Positions 26,201 to 35,580 are shown, counted from the stretch's first letter. The stretch: 64,000 nucleotides of DNA from Hoeflea prorocentri (GCF_027944115.1 NZ_JAPJZI010000001.1:558001-622000), one strand, 5' to 3'. The notes: a model not told the origin generated them from the letters alone. Made by a program: numbers and translations.

Positions 26201-29200
26201 CATCTGCTCAACTGGTACGACACGCGGAGCCTGGAGCCTCTGGAGCCGCGTTATGTCTCCACGGTCGACAGCGGAAACCTTGCGATCAGCCTGCTGGCGG
26301 TCAAAAACGGATGCCGGCAGATCATAGACAGCCCGGTCATGGACGGGTCATTGTGGCGCGGTCTTGATTGCGTTCTCGACCTTCTTGAAGAGGCTGCCGG
26401 ACGCCTTTCCGCGTGGGAATCCGGGAATTGCGAACGCAGCTTGAGCGCCGTCAGGTCTCAGATTGCCCTGGCCACCGGTTCCATGGACGAGTGGCTTCCG
26501 GCTCTGGAACGGCTCGACGGGTTTTGGCCCGAGCTCGAAAATGCAATAGGCGGGGCGATTGAAGCCAGCACGTCAACGACGGCGTCTGATCTGGAGGAAA
26601 TACGGGTATGGGTTGAACGCTTTGAGCATCACCTGCGTGCGCTGCGCCGGGCGATGGGTATCTATCTGCCCTGGCTGGGCAAGCTGGAAACAGCCCCGGA
26701 ACAATACTCCGCTCTTGCCCGACAAATCCGCGGCTGTCTGGACCCTTCCTCTGCCATAGGCGAGGCGCGTTCCAAGAGTATTCAGTGTCTGGAACTCATC
26801 GACGGCTTGAGCGATGAGGATCAGGCCGATGAATGGCTGCGGGGGCTACGTCTTGCCATCGAACACGGTCTGCAGCGTCAGGAGCTATTGCAGTTCAGTC
26901 TGGAGGATATTTGCGACCTTTGCGACGAAAAATCCTACGGGATGAATTTCGCCTTTCTCTACGATCCGGAAGTGAGGCTGTTTCGGATTGGCTACAATCT
27001 CAGCAGCGGCCAGATGGACACCAGCCACTATGACCTGCTGGCGACGGAAGCGAGGCTGGCCAGTTTTTTCGCCATTGCAAAACACGATGCACCGATCGAA
27101 CACTGGTTCTATCTCGGCAGGCCGATCACAAGGCTGCGCGGAAAGCCCTCTATTCTTTCCTGGAACGGGTCGATGTTCGAGTATCTCATGCCGCCTCTGT
27201 TCCTTCCCGGCAAGCGCGACACGCTCCTTGGAGAGAGCGAGGCAACGGCGATCGAGTATCAACGCCACTATGCCAAGCGACGCGGCGTGCCGTGGGGCAT
27301 CTCCGAATCCGCATTTGCAGTTACGGATGCCGATGGCAACTATCAGTATCGCGCATTTGGCGCTCCGGGGCTGGGTATCCGCAGGGGTTTGACCAGCGAT
27401 CTGGTTATTGCTCCTTATGCCAGTGCGCTTGCCCTTTGCATCTGGCCCAACGCCGCCGTCAAAAACCTGCGGCTGTTCGAACAACTGGGTGTTCTGGGAA
27501 TACACGGTTTCGTGGAGGCTCTGGACTATACACCCGACAGGGCGGACGCACATGGGGGCTACGTCCCGGTGAACACCTACATGGCTCACCACCAGGGAAT
27601 GATCCTTGCTGCCATAGCGAATGTGCTGGGCAAAGACATTCTTGTCCGACACGTACTGAGTGAACGGCGCCTTCAGGCGGTGGAATATCTGCTGCAGGAA
27701 AAAGTGCCGTGGACCGTATCGACGGAACCGGGCAGGGCAGACGAAATCTGGTCGCAACCGGAAGAACCCAAGAGCCTTCCGGGGCCTGCATCATGGATTC
27801 CGACCCGTACCGGCACCGTTCCTCAGTTTCACCATATCGGCAACGGTCACATGTCCATGAGAATATCCGACGCCGGTGGCGGTGGGCTTTCCTTGAACGG
27901 AACTTCGCTGACGCGCTGGCAGCCGGATCCGACACGGGATCACTATGGATACTGGATCTACGTTCAGGATGAAGAAAGCGGTTCCATCTGGTCTGTCGGA
28001 CGGCGTCCCGCAGGCCGTGATGCCGATGAGGAAAGGGTCGTCTTTCACCAGCATATGGTTGAAATGATGCGGCGCGCGGATCGGCTCACGGTTCGGATGG
28101 AGGCAACGGTCGCTCCTTCGGACAATGTGGAAATCCGGCAGGTCACCGTTACGAATGAGGATGAGGTCGACAGATCGATCCTTTTGACGAGTTACGCGGA
28201 AGTGGTGCTGTCGCCGCCGCGGGATGACGAACGCCATCCCGCGTTCAGCAAACTGTTTGTGCACAGCTCCTACAATGCCAGGAAGCGGTGTCTGCTATTC
28301 GAACGCAGGCCGAGGAGGCCAACGGATTCCCCTCCGGTGCTCCTGCACACCATTGCCGGCGATGAAGCCGATTTCGACATCGTCTCCTACGAAACCGATC
28401 GCAGATCGTTTCTTGGCCGATGCCCGGATGGTGACAGGCCGGAGGCGCTGCGTTCGGGATGTTCACGATCAACCGGCTGGACGCTCGACCCGGTCATGTC
28501 TATGCAGGTGCGGCTCAGGCTCAAGCCGATGCAGACCCGGTCATTTTCGTTTGTAACGGTGAGCGCAAAGTCGGCCCGGGCGGCCATGGACATTGCCGAC
28601 AAATATCGCACGCGTGACTTTGGCTGGGTATTTCGTGACGCATCGCGCACCTATTCCCGGGAGTATCGGCGTCTGGAAATCGACTCGCAGAAGGCGCCCC
28701 AGCTTCAGGCTCTGTCGTCCTTGCTGGCACAGAATTGTCCTGCCTTGCGTCGAGCACCCGGATCCATCACGTCGAACCGCTTTGGCCAACCTGACCTTTG
28801 GCAGTTTGGCATATCGGGCGATCTGCCGATCCTGTTGATCAAAATCGAGGATGAAGAAGGTTTCGACCTTGTCGATCTTCTGGTTCGTGCGCAGCAACTG
28901 TGGCGGCGGGGCGGATTGGAGGCCGATATTGCTATCCTGCGGATTGGCAGTTCGGGTTATGAGGAGCCGGTTCGCGAGCGAATCCTGTCGGTCTTGCGCG
29001 ATGCCCATGCCTACGGGTTTCTTGGACGAAATGGCGGCGTTCACCTCATCTCCGCAAGTCACATCGACCCTAAAAGGCGTTTCGCCCTGGAGGCTTCGGC
29101 GAGCGTTGTTCTGGAGCCTGAGAAGCTGAGCCTTGAAGAGGCTCTGGATGCTGTTCTGGAGTCCCGCGCGCCGCCACCGCGGTTTGAACCGGCAGTTCCA

Positions 29201-31639
29201 ATACGGTTCATCACGCCCCGACAACTGCAGCGGCCAGGCGGTCTTGAATTCGACAACGGCTTTGGCGGGTTTGATAAGGACAATGGCGAGTATGTCGTCT
29301 TTCTGGAGCCGGGCGAACGCACGCCGGCGCCCTGGTGCAATGTGCTGGCAAACGACACATTCGGAACCATCGTCAGCGAATCCGGCCTCGGGTTCAGCTG
29401 GGCAGAAAACAGCGGCGAAAACCGATTGACGTCGTGGAGCAACGACCCGGTTTGCGACACGCCCGGCGAATTTCTCTATCTGCGTGATGAAGCCAGTGCC
29501 GAGTTCTGGACAGTCACCGCAGCACCGCTGGGAGACAAGTCCGCGTGTGAAACGCGGCACGGGGCAGGGTTTACGAGCTATCGGCAGAACAACCATGCCC
29601 TCGAGCAGGAAATGCTGGTGTTCGTTCCCAAATCCGATCCGGTCAAGATCGTGCGCCTGAGACTGAACAATCTTGCGTCAGAGACCCGCAGGATCACCGC
29701 AACCTATTTTGCCGACCTGTTGCTGGGCGCGGTGGGCAGCAGTGCAAAACCGCATATTGCCTGCCAATACAGTCCTGGCTGCAAGGCGATATTGGCGAAC
29801 AATGCCTGGAACCCGGAATTTGCATCGCGCGTCGCCTTTCTGACCGCCTCCCTGCCACCGCATTCAATGTCCGGCGACCGGTATGATTTTCTCGGCCATG
29901 AGGGGGACCATGCCAACCCTGCTGCCCTGCGGCACATGGATCTGGGAGGCCGCTTTACAGCTGGAGGCGATGTGTGCGCGGCCTACCAGGTGCATCTGGA
30001 TATCGCGCCGGGCGAGACCGCCGAGGTTTGTTTTGTGCTTGGTCAAGGAGAAGACGGCACCGCAGCCGAGGCGCTGGCCGGGAAATGGACCTCTCCGGCA
30101 GTCGTCAACGGGGCGCTGGAAGAGATCGATGACCTGTGGGCCAAGCGGTTCGCTGTTGCCTTTGTCGAAACACCGGACCGGGCTTTCGACCTGATGATGA
30201 ACCGCTGGTTGCCATACCAGAACATGTCGTCACGCTATCTGGCCCGCGCGGGCTTCTACCAGGCGGGCGGAGCGTTCGGATACCGGGACCAGTTGCAGGA
30301 TACTCTGGCGTTGCTGCACAGCGATCCCGATCTGGTCCGCAGCCACTTGCTCAGGGCTGCCAGCCATCAGTTCGAGGAAGGAGACGCTCTTCACTGGTGG
30401 CACCCGCCCTCTGGCCGCGGCGTTCGCACGCATTGCTCCGACGACTATCTGTGGCTTCCCTTCGTAACCGCCCGCTATGTGGAGGCGACGGGTGACCGGT
30501 CTGTGCTTGACGAACCGGTGCCGTTTCTGACCGGTCCGGAACTGCGGGCGGACCAGCACGATCATTACGCCCTGTTTGATGTGGGCGACAGCGCGAGCCT
30601 TTATGAACACTGCAAACGGGCACTGGAGCGGATGATGCCGACCGGCCGGCACGGCCTGCCGCTGATCGGTACCGGTGACTGGAATGACGGCATGGATCGT
30701 GTCGGCTGGAAGAAGAAGGGTGAAAGTGTCTGGCTTGCCTGGTTCCAGATTGCGATTATCTCGCATTTTGTCCCGATCATGCGGCGCAGGGGGGATGCGG
30801 CCGCCGCCACCCGTCTACGAGACCATGCCAAGAAACTCAAAGAGGCCATAGGCAGCAGCGCCTGGGACGGAAAATGGTTCCTGCGTGCGTTCGATGATGA
30901 TGGCGAGGTTTGGGGGTCGAGCAGTATTGATGAGTGCCGGATCGATTCCATAGCCCAGTCCTGGAGCGTTCTTTCCGGTGGACCGATCAGCAAGAAAAAG
31001 GTTGAGGCAATCGGGTCTGCGAAGAAACTGCTCATCGATCCGCAAAACCGCCTTGTCAAACTGCTGGACCCGCCTTTCGAAAACACCACGCGTGATCCGG
31101 GTTACATCAAGGCTTATCCGCCGGGTGTGAGGGAAAACGGCGGTCAATATACACATGCGGCGGCCTGGCTTGGCCTGGCCTGCGCCAAGCTTGGCGATGG
31201 CGATGCCGCCTGGCAGGTTTTTGATATCATCAATCCGATCCGCCGCGCGGACAAAAGGGAGGCGGCCGACCTGTATCGCCGCGAACCCTATGTGCTGCCG
31301 GGCGACGTCAGTGCCCTTGCTTCGCGGGAAGGCCAGGGCGGCTGGTCCTGGTATACGGGCGCTGCGGGATGGACCTGGCAACTGGGCATGGAAGGCATTC
31401 TTGGCGTTCGGATTGAAAGCAAGGCCTTCACGATCGATCCGAGCCTTCCGCGACAGTGGCGGAAGGCCAGGGTCGTGCTCAACAGGCCCGATGGTACGGT
31501 TATAGTGACGATCGATGATCCGCAGGGTGTAGGCCATGGCGTAAAGTGGATAAAGGCGGGCGGCAGGACCGTGAAGGGAAACAAGATCGGTTTTCCAGGC
31601 CCCGGCAGAACGCTCAAGGTGACTGTTCGGCTCGGATAG
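23231..31639 (+). CDS. ndvB: Cyclic beta-1,2-glucan synthase (NdvB/ChvB family)
   Basis: At 2802 residues this is the full length of NdvB/ChvB. The enzyme initiates, elongates and cyclises beta-1,2-glucan from UDP-glucose at the inner membrane. Hydrophobic segments flank a GT84 domain (about residues 390-760) with ITLDADTMLPPG and the acceptor motif LRLHRWVRGDW. A glucoamylase-like domain follows in the middle (about 950-1500). The C-terminal GH94 part includes GTGDWNDGMDRVG near residue 2480, which holds the catalytic-type Asp, and controls ring size. It overlaps the USP stop by 4 bases. Cyclic glucans act in osmotic adaptation and host interaction; a low-oxygen link is inferred from context. 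There may be another ndvB elsewhere in the genome. Confidence 0.93.
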   Translation: MMDAVSGPENEMGRAAFELAGSQVLLSAVEPQSDIYAKLSELTGWLDRLRTYCLDAPAVHSRAADWLLDNDYQVLRAIRQVQSGLPEHFFGRLDVVQSNSGVIRPRIFDIAHSISAVDGIQISMRNLVQYLNAFQEKDGLSIAELWAFPSALRLASLEMLAVAFFRLDEDLSFPFRVDEPDETTDPADLVARSIINLGAIHSIRWQDFVDQTSLVEAVLTSDPARVYRRMEFSSRDTYRKVIEKTAAHSSLDEVEVARCAVKLSSPFEDDDPRKHVGYWLEGAGLAELETLAASRVPAIERIGRKLQFLKGGLYAASLVTVAVLALCVPVYYLYLVSAPPWAWILATALSFIPASVLSVSLVHWAITQLVRPRQLPAFDFSKGIPDEYATTVIVPVIVTKPDEILAIVSRLETRRLANPDKNLRYVLLSDLCDADHERLDSDDAIEQGLVSAFHDLNRRHGQAGYEPFVLMHRHRVYNTGNGRWMGWERKRGKLEQFNRFVLGDPSTAFSVSVGSLEALRQNRYVITLDADTMLPPGAAAQLVGTLAHPLNRAVVDERSGQVLSGYSILQPRMEMFPSVGSETLFSHLYSGDAAIDIYTRAVSDVYQDMFGSGSFVGKGIYDVKVLQGRLENRIPENAILSHDLFEGLLGRTALVTNIVLYESFPSTYAEYVLRLHRWVRGDWQLLPWLRRRVPMADGTRANNPFSLLDRWKIIDNLRRSLVPPALLLFFIGGWMVLPGSAVLWTLLAVAAPGTYLLGELFSGLSRALKRGFAGELLHRLRENSGRWFLAITFLVSDTLISIDAIVRTVWRVGISQQNLLEWRSAAHTAEWVSSHSPRSAIWKLMWPSSALSVVLFAVLILFHHHALSAATPLLVLWLLAPEIAIWTSKTRRIRREALDQRQSGFLLRIARRTWHFFEMFAGPEDNWLPPDNYQDAPRSATAHRTSPTNIGLYMVSALSARDFGFITTDDFASRCRNVHSTLDRMQTYRGHLLNWYDTRSLEPLEPRYVSTVDSGNLAISLLAVKNGCRQIIDSPVMDGSLWRGLDCVLDLLEEAAGRLSAWESGNCERSLSAVRSQIALATGSMDEWLPALERLDGFWPELENAIGGAIEASTSTTASDLEEIRVWVERFEHHLRALRRAMGIYLPWLGKLETAPEQYSALARQIRGCLDPSSAIGEARSKSIQCLELIDGLSDEDQADEWLRGLRLAIEHGLQRQELLQFSLEDICDLCDEKSYGMNFAFLYDPEVRLFRIGYNLSSGQMDTSHYDLLATEARLASFFAIAKHDAPIEHWFYLGRPITRLRGKPSILSWNGSMFEYLMPPLFLPGKRDTLLGESEATAIEYQRHYAKRRGVPWGISESAFAVTDADGNYQYRAFGAPGLGIRRGLTSDLVIAPYASALALCIWPNAAVKNLRLFEQLGVLGIHGFVEALDYTPDRADAHGGYVPVNTYMAHHQGMILAAIANVLGKDILVRHVLSERRLQAVEYLLQEKVPWTVSTEPGRADEIWSQPEEPKSLPGPASWIPTRTGTVPQFHHIGNGHMSMRISDAGGGGLSLNGTSLTRWQPDPTRDHYGYWIYVQDEESGSIWSVGRRPAGRDADEERVVFHQHMVEMMRRADRLTVRMEATVAPSDNVEIRQVTVTNEDEVDRSILLTSYAEVVLSPPRDDERHPAFSKLFVHSSYNARKRCLLFERRPRRPTDSPPVLLHTIAGDEADFDIVSYETDRRSFLGRCPDGDRPEALRSGCSRSTGWTLDPVMSMQVRLRLKPMQTRSFSFVTVSAKSARAAMDIADKYRTRDFGWVFRDASRTYSREYRRLEIDSQKAPQLQALSSLLAQNCPALRRAPGSITSNRFGQPDLWQFGISGDLPILLIKIEDEEGFDLVDLLVRAQQLWRRGGLEADIAILRIGSSGYEEPVRERILSVLRDAHAYGFLGRNGGVHLISASHIDPKRRFALEASASVVLEPEKLSLEEALDAVLESRAPPPRFEPAVPIRFITPRQLQRPGGLEFDNGFGGFDKDNGEYVVFLEPGERTPAPWCNVLANDTFGTIVSESGLGFSWAENSGENRLTSWSNDPVCDTPGEFLYLRDEASAEFWTVTAAPLGDKSACETRHGAGFTSYRQNNHALEQEMLVFVPKSDPVKIVRLRLNNLASETRRITATYFADLLLGAVGSSAKPHIACQYSPGCKAILANNAWNPEFASRVAFLTASLPPHSMSGDRYDFLGHEGDHANPAALRHMDLGGRFTAGGDVCAAYQVHLDIAPGETAEVCFVLGQGEDGTAAEALAGKWTSPAVVNGALEEIDDLWAKRFAVAFVETPDRAFDLMMNRWLPYQNMSSRYLARAGFYQAGGAFGYRDQLQDTLALLHSDPDLVRSHLLRAASHQFEEGDALHWWHPPSGRGVRTHCSDDYLWLPFVTARYVEATGDRSVLDEPVPFLTGPELRADQHDHYALFDVGDSASLYEHCKRALERMMPTGRHGLPLIGTGDWNDGMDRVGWKKKGESVWLAWFQIAIISHFVPIMRRRGDAAAATRLRDHAKKLKEAIGSSAWDGKWFLRAFDDDGEVWGSSSIDECRIDSIAQSWSVLSGGPISKKKVEAIGSAKKLLIDPQNRLVKLLDPPFENTTRDPGYIKAYPPGVRENGGQYTHAAAWLGLACAKLGDGDAAWQVFDIINPIRRADKREAADLYRREPYVLPGDVSALASREGQGGWSWYTGAAGWTWQLGMEGILGVRIESKAFTIDPSLPRQWRKARVVLNRPDGTVIVTIDDPQGVGHGVKWIKAGGRTVKGNKIGFPGPGRTLKVTVRLG

Positions 31640-31668
31640 CCGGCTTTGCGGATCTGCACATGCAAAAA

Positions 31669-31682
31669 TTGATGCACGTCAA
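31669..31682. promoter_or_regulatory. FNR/FixK box upstream of the second BON gene
   Basis: TTGATGCACGTCAA is a perfect match to TTGAT-N4-GTCAA, 59 bases before the ATG at 31742. It differs from the box of the first BON gene by one base. Confidence 0.77.
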
Positions 31683-31741
31683 TCATGCCGGCTGCCAGTT
31701 GCGCATCATGGAGGTCCATAAGCACCAATCGGAGACTGTCC

Positions 31742-32392
31742 ATGATCGATGATGCAACCTTGAAGCAAAATGTTCTCGATGAACTGCAATGGGATGTCAA
31801 AGTAAATCACGCGCATATTGGCGTCGTGACGTCCGACGGATCCGTGACGCTGAGCGGACATGTGGAAAGCTATCCCGAAAAAACGGCCGCCGTTGATGCA
31901 ACGAAGAGGGTTCGCGGCGTCAAGGCGCTGGCCGATGAGATCTCGGTGCACCTGCCGTCGGAAAGGCGGATTGACGACAGCGATATCGCGGGACGCCTGG
32001 CGCATGTTCTGGAGTGGAACGTGTCCATTCCGGACAGCAATGTGCAGGCCAGTGTTCATGCGGGTCATGTCACATTGACAGGTGAGGTCGAATGGCAACG
32101 CCAACGCCGGCACATTGAAGAGCAGGTCCTGCACGTCAGCGGCATAACGGGAATCTCGAACAAGATTACCATCAAGGCAGGGCCGACACGGTCGGACGTC
32201 AAGCAGGAAATCGAGAACGCCCTCTTGCGCAGTTCAGAAAAAGAGGCCGATCAGATCAAAGTCACGGTTTCGGGCAATACGGTGACCCTGGAAGGATATG
32301 TGCGCGATTTTCATCAGCGCGACCTTATCGAAGATGCAGCCTGGGCTGCGCCGGGGGTGCTTTATGTCGTCGACAATATCCGTATCGAATAG
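31742..32392 (+). CDS. Triple BON-domain protein, paralogue
   Basis: A 216-residue protein closely related to that at 15838 over its whole length, for example IDDATLKQNVLDELQWD against VSDSTLTKRVLDELRWD. Three BON repeats carry SVTLSGHVESYPEK, HVTLTGEVEWQRQR and TVTLEGYVRDFHQR. No signal peptide is present. The ATG at 31742 follows GGAGA; the open frame extends 57 bases further upstream but would include the FNR/FixK box. A GC-rich hairpin lies about 40 bases after the stop. The duplication and matching promoter boxes suggest the pair arose by duplication of gene plus promoter. Confidence 0.9.
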   Translation: MIDDATLKQNVLDELQWDVKVNHAHIGVVTSDGSVTLSGHVESYPEKTAAVDATKRVRGVKALADEISVHLPSERRIDDSDIAGRLAHVLEWNVSIPDSNVQASVHAGHVTLTGEVEWQRQRRHIEEQVLHVSGITGISNKITIKAGPTRSDVKQEIENALLRSSEKEADQIKVTVSGNTVTLEGYVRDFHQRDLIEDAAWAAPGVLYVVDNIRIE

Positions 32393-32430
32393 GCATTGTC
32401 TGCCTGCATTTCCGAAGCCCCGTGACACTG

Positions 32431-32459
32431 GGTGATCTGCCGAACTCCGGCGGATCACC
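32431..32459 (+). terminator. Hairpin after the second BON gene
   Basis: GGTGATCTGCCG (32431-32442) pairs with CGGCGGATCACC (32448-32459) with one G-T pair and a 5-base loop. There is no T-run, so it may be an mRNA-end or processing element. Confidence 0.45.
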
Positions 32460-32519
32460 ATCCATGGTTCACGGTCGCCGATCTTGAGTCTGCGTCAGTA
32501 ACCGGAAGCTTTGTCGTCA

Positions 32520-33350
32520 ATGAAACCCAAGACCCTCATGACCGTGCAATCGACAGATATGCCGGCCGAGTCCATTGAACCCATGCTTTCACTGGCACAC
32601 CGCATGGATGCCCATTTGAACATCGTTGTGGTCGGTCTGGTTCAGACAGGACCGGAGATATTTTACGGTGGCGCTCCCGAATACTATATCAACGACCGCA
32701 GATCCGAGATGGTTCGCACAACCGACAAGCGGGTCGACGCACTGGAGCAGCTGGCACGCAAGGCTGGTGTATCTGTTTCGGTCATCGCGAACAATCTGGA
32801 GCGATCGGCCATTTCCGTCGTTGTTGGAAAGCACGCTCTCTTTTCAGACATGGTGCTCATTCCGCATGCGCGTGTTCCGGGCAACCCGATTTGCACGGAG
32901 GCCTTCAACGGCATCCTGTTTACCGCAGGTATTCCCGTCCTGGTGTTGGGAGAGGACGAGGACGTTCGATATCCCTTCAAACGTATTGTCATCGCCTGGA
33001 ACTTCGAGCCCGAAGCGGTTCGGGCCATCCACCGAAGCCTGCAGATTCTTGAGGATGCGGAGGATGTCAGGGTTGTCCTGGTGGATCCGGACCACCGCAT
33101 ATATGGAGCAAGTCCGGGAGATGACATCGCAACGTTCCTGACCCGGCATGGTCTCCCGGTCACGGTTGATGTGATCTCAAGCGCCGAGAAGGATGTTGCA
33201 GACGCTTTGCTGAAACATGCGGCCGACAAGGACGCGGACCTTGTTGTCATGGGTGCATACGGGCATTCGCGGTTCCAGCAATGGCTGCTTGGCGGCACGA
33301 CCCGGGACATCCTGCAGAATGCCTCTTGTCCGGTGTTCATGGTCCACTGA
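32520..33350 (+). CDS. Universal stress protein, tandem-domain
   Basis: A 276-residue two-domain USP. The second domain starts near residue 155 (FKRIVIAWNFEPEAVRAIH) and ends with MGAYGHSRFQQWLLGGTTRD, which fits the ATP-binding pattern G-x2-G-x9-G. The N-terminal domain starts KPKTLMTVQSTDMPAE. The ATG at 32520 is preceded by GGAAG at good spacing; a TTG nine bases upstream is too close to it. It stops 5 bases before the convergent ftsH stop. A degenerate FNR-like sequence (32484-32498) is one base too long in its spacer and was not counted. Confidence 0.9.
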   Translation: MKPKTLMTVQSTDMPAESIEPMLSLAHRMDAHLNIVVVGLVQTGPEIFYGGAPEYYINDRRSEMVRTTDKRVDALEQLARKAGVSVSVIANNLERSAISVVVGKHALFSDMVLIPHARVPGNPICTEAFNGILFTAGIPVLVLGEDEDVRYPFKRIVIAWNFEPEAVRAIHRSLQILEDAEDVRVVLVDPDHRIYGASPGDDIATFLTRHGLPVTVDVISSAEKDVADALLKHAADKDADLVVMGAYGHSRFQQWLLGGTTRDILQNASCPVFMVH

Positions 33351-33355
33351 GAACG

Positions 33356-35197
33356 TCAGGCGGATTCCTGCCTTTCCGTCTCTGTGTGTCTTCGTCCATC
33401 CAGATCAAGCGGCGCAAAATCCTCCGGTGTTATGGTCTCCTTTTCGAGCAGCAGATTTGCACCCTCTTCAAGATCCTCGCGCCGCGCGGTCAGTATTTCC
33501 CTCGCGCGGCCGTAGGCCGTATCAATGAGTTCGCGCACGGCGAGGTCGACCTCCCGGGCGGTTGCCTCCGAGTATTCCCTTGGGCGCATGCTGAGCGCAT
33601 TGTCTCCCAAATAGCTTGCACGCTGCTCCTCCAAGACCGCCTGACCGGTCTTTTCCCACATGCCGAACCGGGTCACGATCTGCCGCGCGACATCCGTGGC
33701 CTTGGCGAGATCGTCCGCGGCGCCCGTGGATATTTCGCCGAAGACAAGATCCTCCGCCGCGCGGCCCGCCAGCAGCACGGTCATGCGGCTCTTCAGTTCA
33801 TCGGTCGTGATCAGAAAGCGATCCTCGGTCGGCCTTTGCAAGGTGTAACCAAGTGCGCCGATGGATCTGGGTATGATTGAAACCTTGTGAACGGGATCAC
33901 TGCCGGGGAGGGATGCGGCGGCCAGTGCATGCCCCATTTCGTGATAGGCAACACGCCGGCGCTCGTCCGGATTGAGAAGGCGGGAGCGTCGCTCCGACCC
34001 GGCGACTATGCGTTCGACCGCGCTGGTGAAATCCTCCATGGTCACGGTGTCCGCACCGCGCCGGGTCGCCACGATGGCTGCCTCGTTTACAAGGTTGGCG
34101 AGATCGGCCCCGGTAAATCCGGGGGTCAGCCCGGCGACCTCACCGACATCGAGGTCCTGTGCAAAGGTAACCTGTTTCAGATGGACCCTCAAAATGGCTT
34201 CGCGGCCGATTTTGTCGGGCCTGTCCACGACGACCTGCCTGTCAAACCGGCCGGCCCGCAGAAGTGCGGGGTCAAGTATTTCCGGCCGGTTGGTTGCGGC
34301 CAGCAGGACAATGCCGGAGCGCGGGTCAAAACCGTCCAGCTCCGCAAGGAGCTGATTGAGCGTCTGTTCCTTTTCGTCATGACCCCCTCCGACATTGCCA
34401 AGCGGCGAGCGCGCGCGGCCCAGTGCGTCGAGTTCATCAATGAAGATGATGCAGGGCGCTGCCTTGCGGGCCTGTTCAAACAGATCGCGCACACGCGCGG
34501 CGCCGACACCCACAAACATTTCAACAAACTCGGATCCCGATATGGAGAAGAAAACAACACCGGCCTCACCGGCGACCGCGCGCGCCAGAAGTGTCTTTCC
34601 GGTACCGGGCGGGCCGACAAGCAAGACCCCCTTGGGCACGCGGGCGCCGAGGCGTTCATATTTCTGCTTGTCTTTCAGAAAGGAAACGATCTCCTGGAGT
34701 TCGGCCTTAGCCTGGTCGACGCCGGCCACATCCTCGAAACTCACTCCGGTCTCGGTCTCCACGTATACCTTCGCCTTTGACCGTCCGATATTCATTGCGC
34801 CGCCCATGCCCTGACGCTCGGCGATGCGGCGGAACAGGAAGAACCAAACCCCGAGGAAAAACAGCATCGGGACGATCCATGACAGAAGATTGGTCAGCCA
34901 ATTGCCGTCCGCTGCACCGGAATACTCAACATCCGCCTGGTCCAGGATCTCGGCAATGTCCGTGCCGACGCGATTGGTGACGAAGTAGCGCTTCCCGTCT
35001 CGGGGGATCTTGAACTCGCCCTGCAAGCGGGTATCGGAAACCAGAACGCTGGCGATCTGATCGCTGTCCAGCAGAGTTTTGAATTCGCTATAGGATATGC
35101 GACTGGTTTCCTGGGCACTGATCCACATCTGCACGAAAACAATCGCAACGAGAGCAAACAGTATGTAGGCGAAATTGAGCTGTTGCTGTTTGTTCAT
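33356..35197 (-). CDS. ftsH: ATP-dependent zinc metalloprotease FtsH
   Basis: A 613-residue membrane AAA protease that degrades membrane and regulatory proteins. Two membrane segments lie at about residues 9-26 and 104-121 with a periplasmic loop between. Walker A GPPGTGKT is at 195-202, Walker [11 protein letters not shown] at 250-259, the second region of homology near 302-320, and the zinc motif HEMGH at 419-423. It is shorter than housekeeping FtsH (about 640) and sits in a stress island, so it may be a specialised second copy. Start ATG has AGGAAC upstream on its strand. It shares an FNR/FixK box with the divergent zinc-ribbon gene. Confidence 0.94.
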   Translation of the reverse strand: MNKQQQLNFAYILFALVAIVFVQMWISAQETSRISYSEFKTLLDSDQIASVLVSDTRLQGEFKIPRDGKRYFVTNRVGTDIAEILDQADVEYSGAADGNWLTNLLSWIVPMLFFLGVWFFLFRRIAERQGMGGAMNIGRSKAKVYVETETGVSFEDVAGVDQAKAELQEIVSFLKDKQKYERLGARVPKGVLLVGPPGTGKTLLARAVAGEAGVVFFSISGSEFVEMFVGVGAARVRDLFEQARKAAPCIIFIDELDALGRARSPLGNVGGGHDEKEQTLNQLLAELDGFDPRSGIVLLAATNRPEILDPALLRAGRFDRQVVVDRPDKIGREAILRVHLKQVTFAQDLDVGEVAGLTPGFTGADLANLVNEAAIVATRRGADTVTMEDFTSAVERIVAGSERRSRLLNPDERRRVAYHEMGHALAAASLPGSDPVHKVSIIPRSIGALGYTLQRPTEDRFLITTDELKSRMTVLLAGRAAEDLVFGEISTGAADDLAKATDVARQIVTRFGMWEKTGQAVLEEQRASYLGDNALSMRPREYSEATAREVDLAVRELIDTAYGRAREILTARREDLEEGANLLLEKETITPEDFAPLDLDGRRHTETERQESA

Positions 35198-35260
35198 CCG
35201 AGGTTCCTTAGGTGGTGTGCGGCGCTGGTATGGAATTTACAGCAGAGCAGCTCACGCCCA

Positions 35261-35274
35261 TTGATCCGGATCAA
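35261..35274. promoter_or_regulatory. FNR/FixK box between ftsH and the zinc-ribbon gene
   Basis: TTGATCCGGATCAA is a perfect symmetric dyad. It is 63 bases from the ftsH start and 70 bases from the zinc-ribbon start, so it could serve both directions. Confidence 0.8.
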
Positions 35275-35344
35275 ACACATGATGAAACCGTGTTAAATCC
35301 TTGAAACCATTGAAATAGAATGAAAGTTCCCTATATGTTCTGTA

Positions 35345-35509
35345 ATGAATGTCAGAGTGAACATGGATCTGGAGACGTGTTGCGAACAGAATGCGGATCA
35401 AAAACCCCGTCGCTGCCTGATGTGCGGCAAGATGTTCGACAGCTTTGGACCCGGAAACCGCATCTGCAAAAAGTGCAAGTCGACACAGGCCTGGAAGCGC
35501 GGCATTTGA
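35345..35509 (+). CDS. Small zinc-ribbon protein, 54 residues
   Basis: The open frame from ATG 35345 to TGA 35507-35509 encodes 54 residues. Two Cys pairs, CLMC at 24-27 and CKKC at 41-44, with FDSFGPGNRI between them, form a compact four-Cys zinc ribbon. Very short proteins with this C-x2-C, FxSxGPGNRxC pattern are common in alphaproteobacteria, function unknown. The basic C-terminus (STQAWKRGI) could contact nucleic acid. It is divergent from ftsH under a shared FNR/FixK box. It may start at the internal Met7. Confidence 0.75.
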   Translation: MNVRVNMDLETCCEQNADQKPRRCLMCGKMFDSFGPGNRICKKCKSTQAWKRGI

Positions 35510-35580
35510 TGCCGTCTGCCAGGTTGCGATAAGTCTGGTCGGGCCAAAGGGCCGGATTAGCCGCAACTCGCCCGGCAAAA

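Noticed and set aside
26885-27757. 290-codon frame opposite the cyclic glucan synthase gene
   Set aside because: Antisense shadow inside the intact 2802-codon gene, as are several shorter ones across 23.3-31.8 kb.
32484-32498. TTGAGTCTGCGTCAG upstream of the USP at 32520, similar to an FNR/FixK box
   Set aside because: The spacer is one base too long and both half-sites carry a mismatch; it is also only 21 bases from the ATG. It was not counted in the regulon.
33887-34780. 297-codon open frame opposite ftsH
   Set aside because: Antisense shadow of the AAA domain; its translation has no recognisable motif while the ftsH frame is complete.
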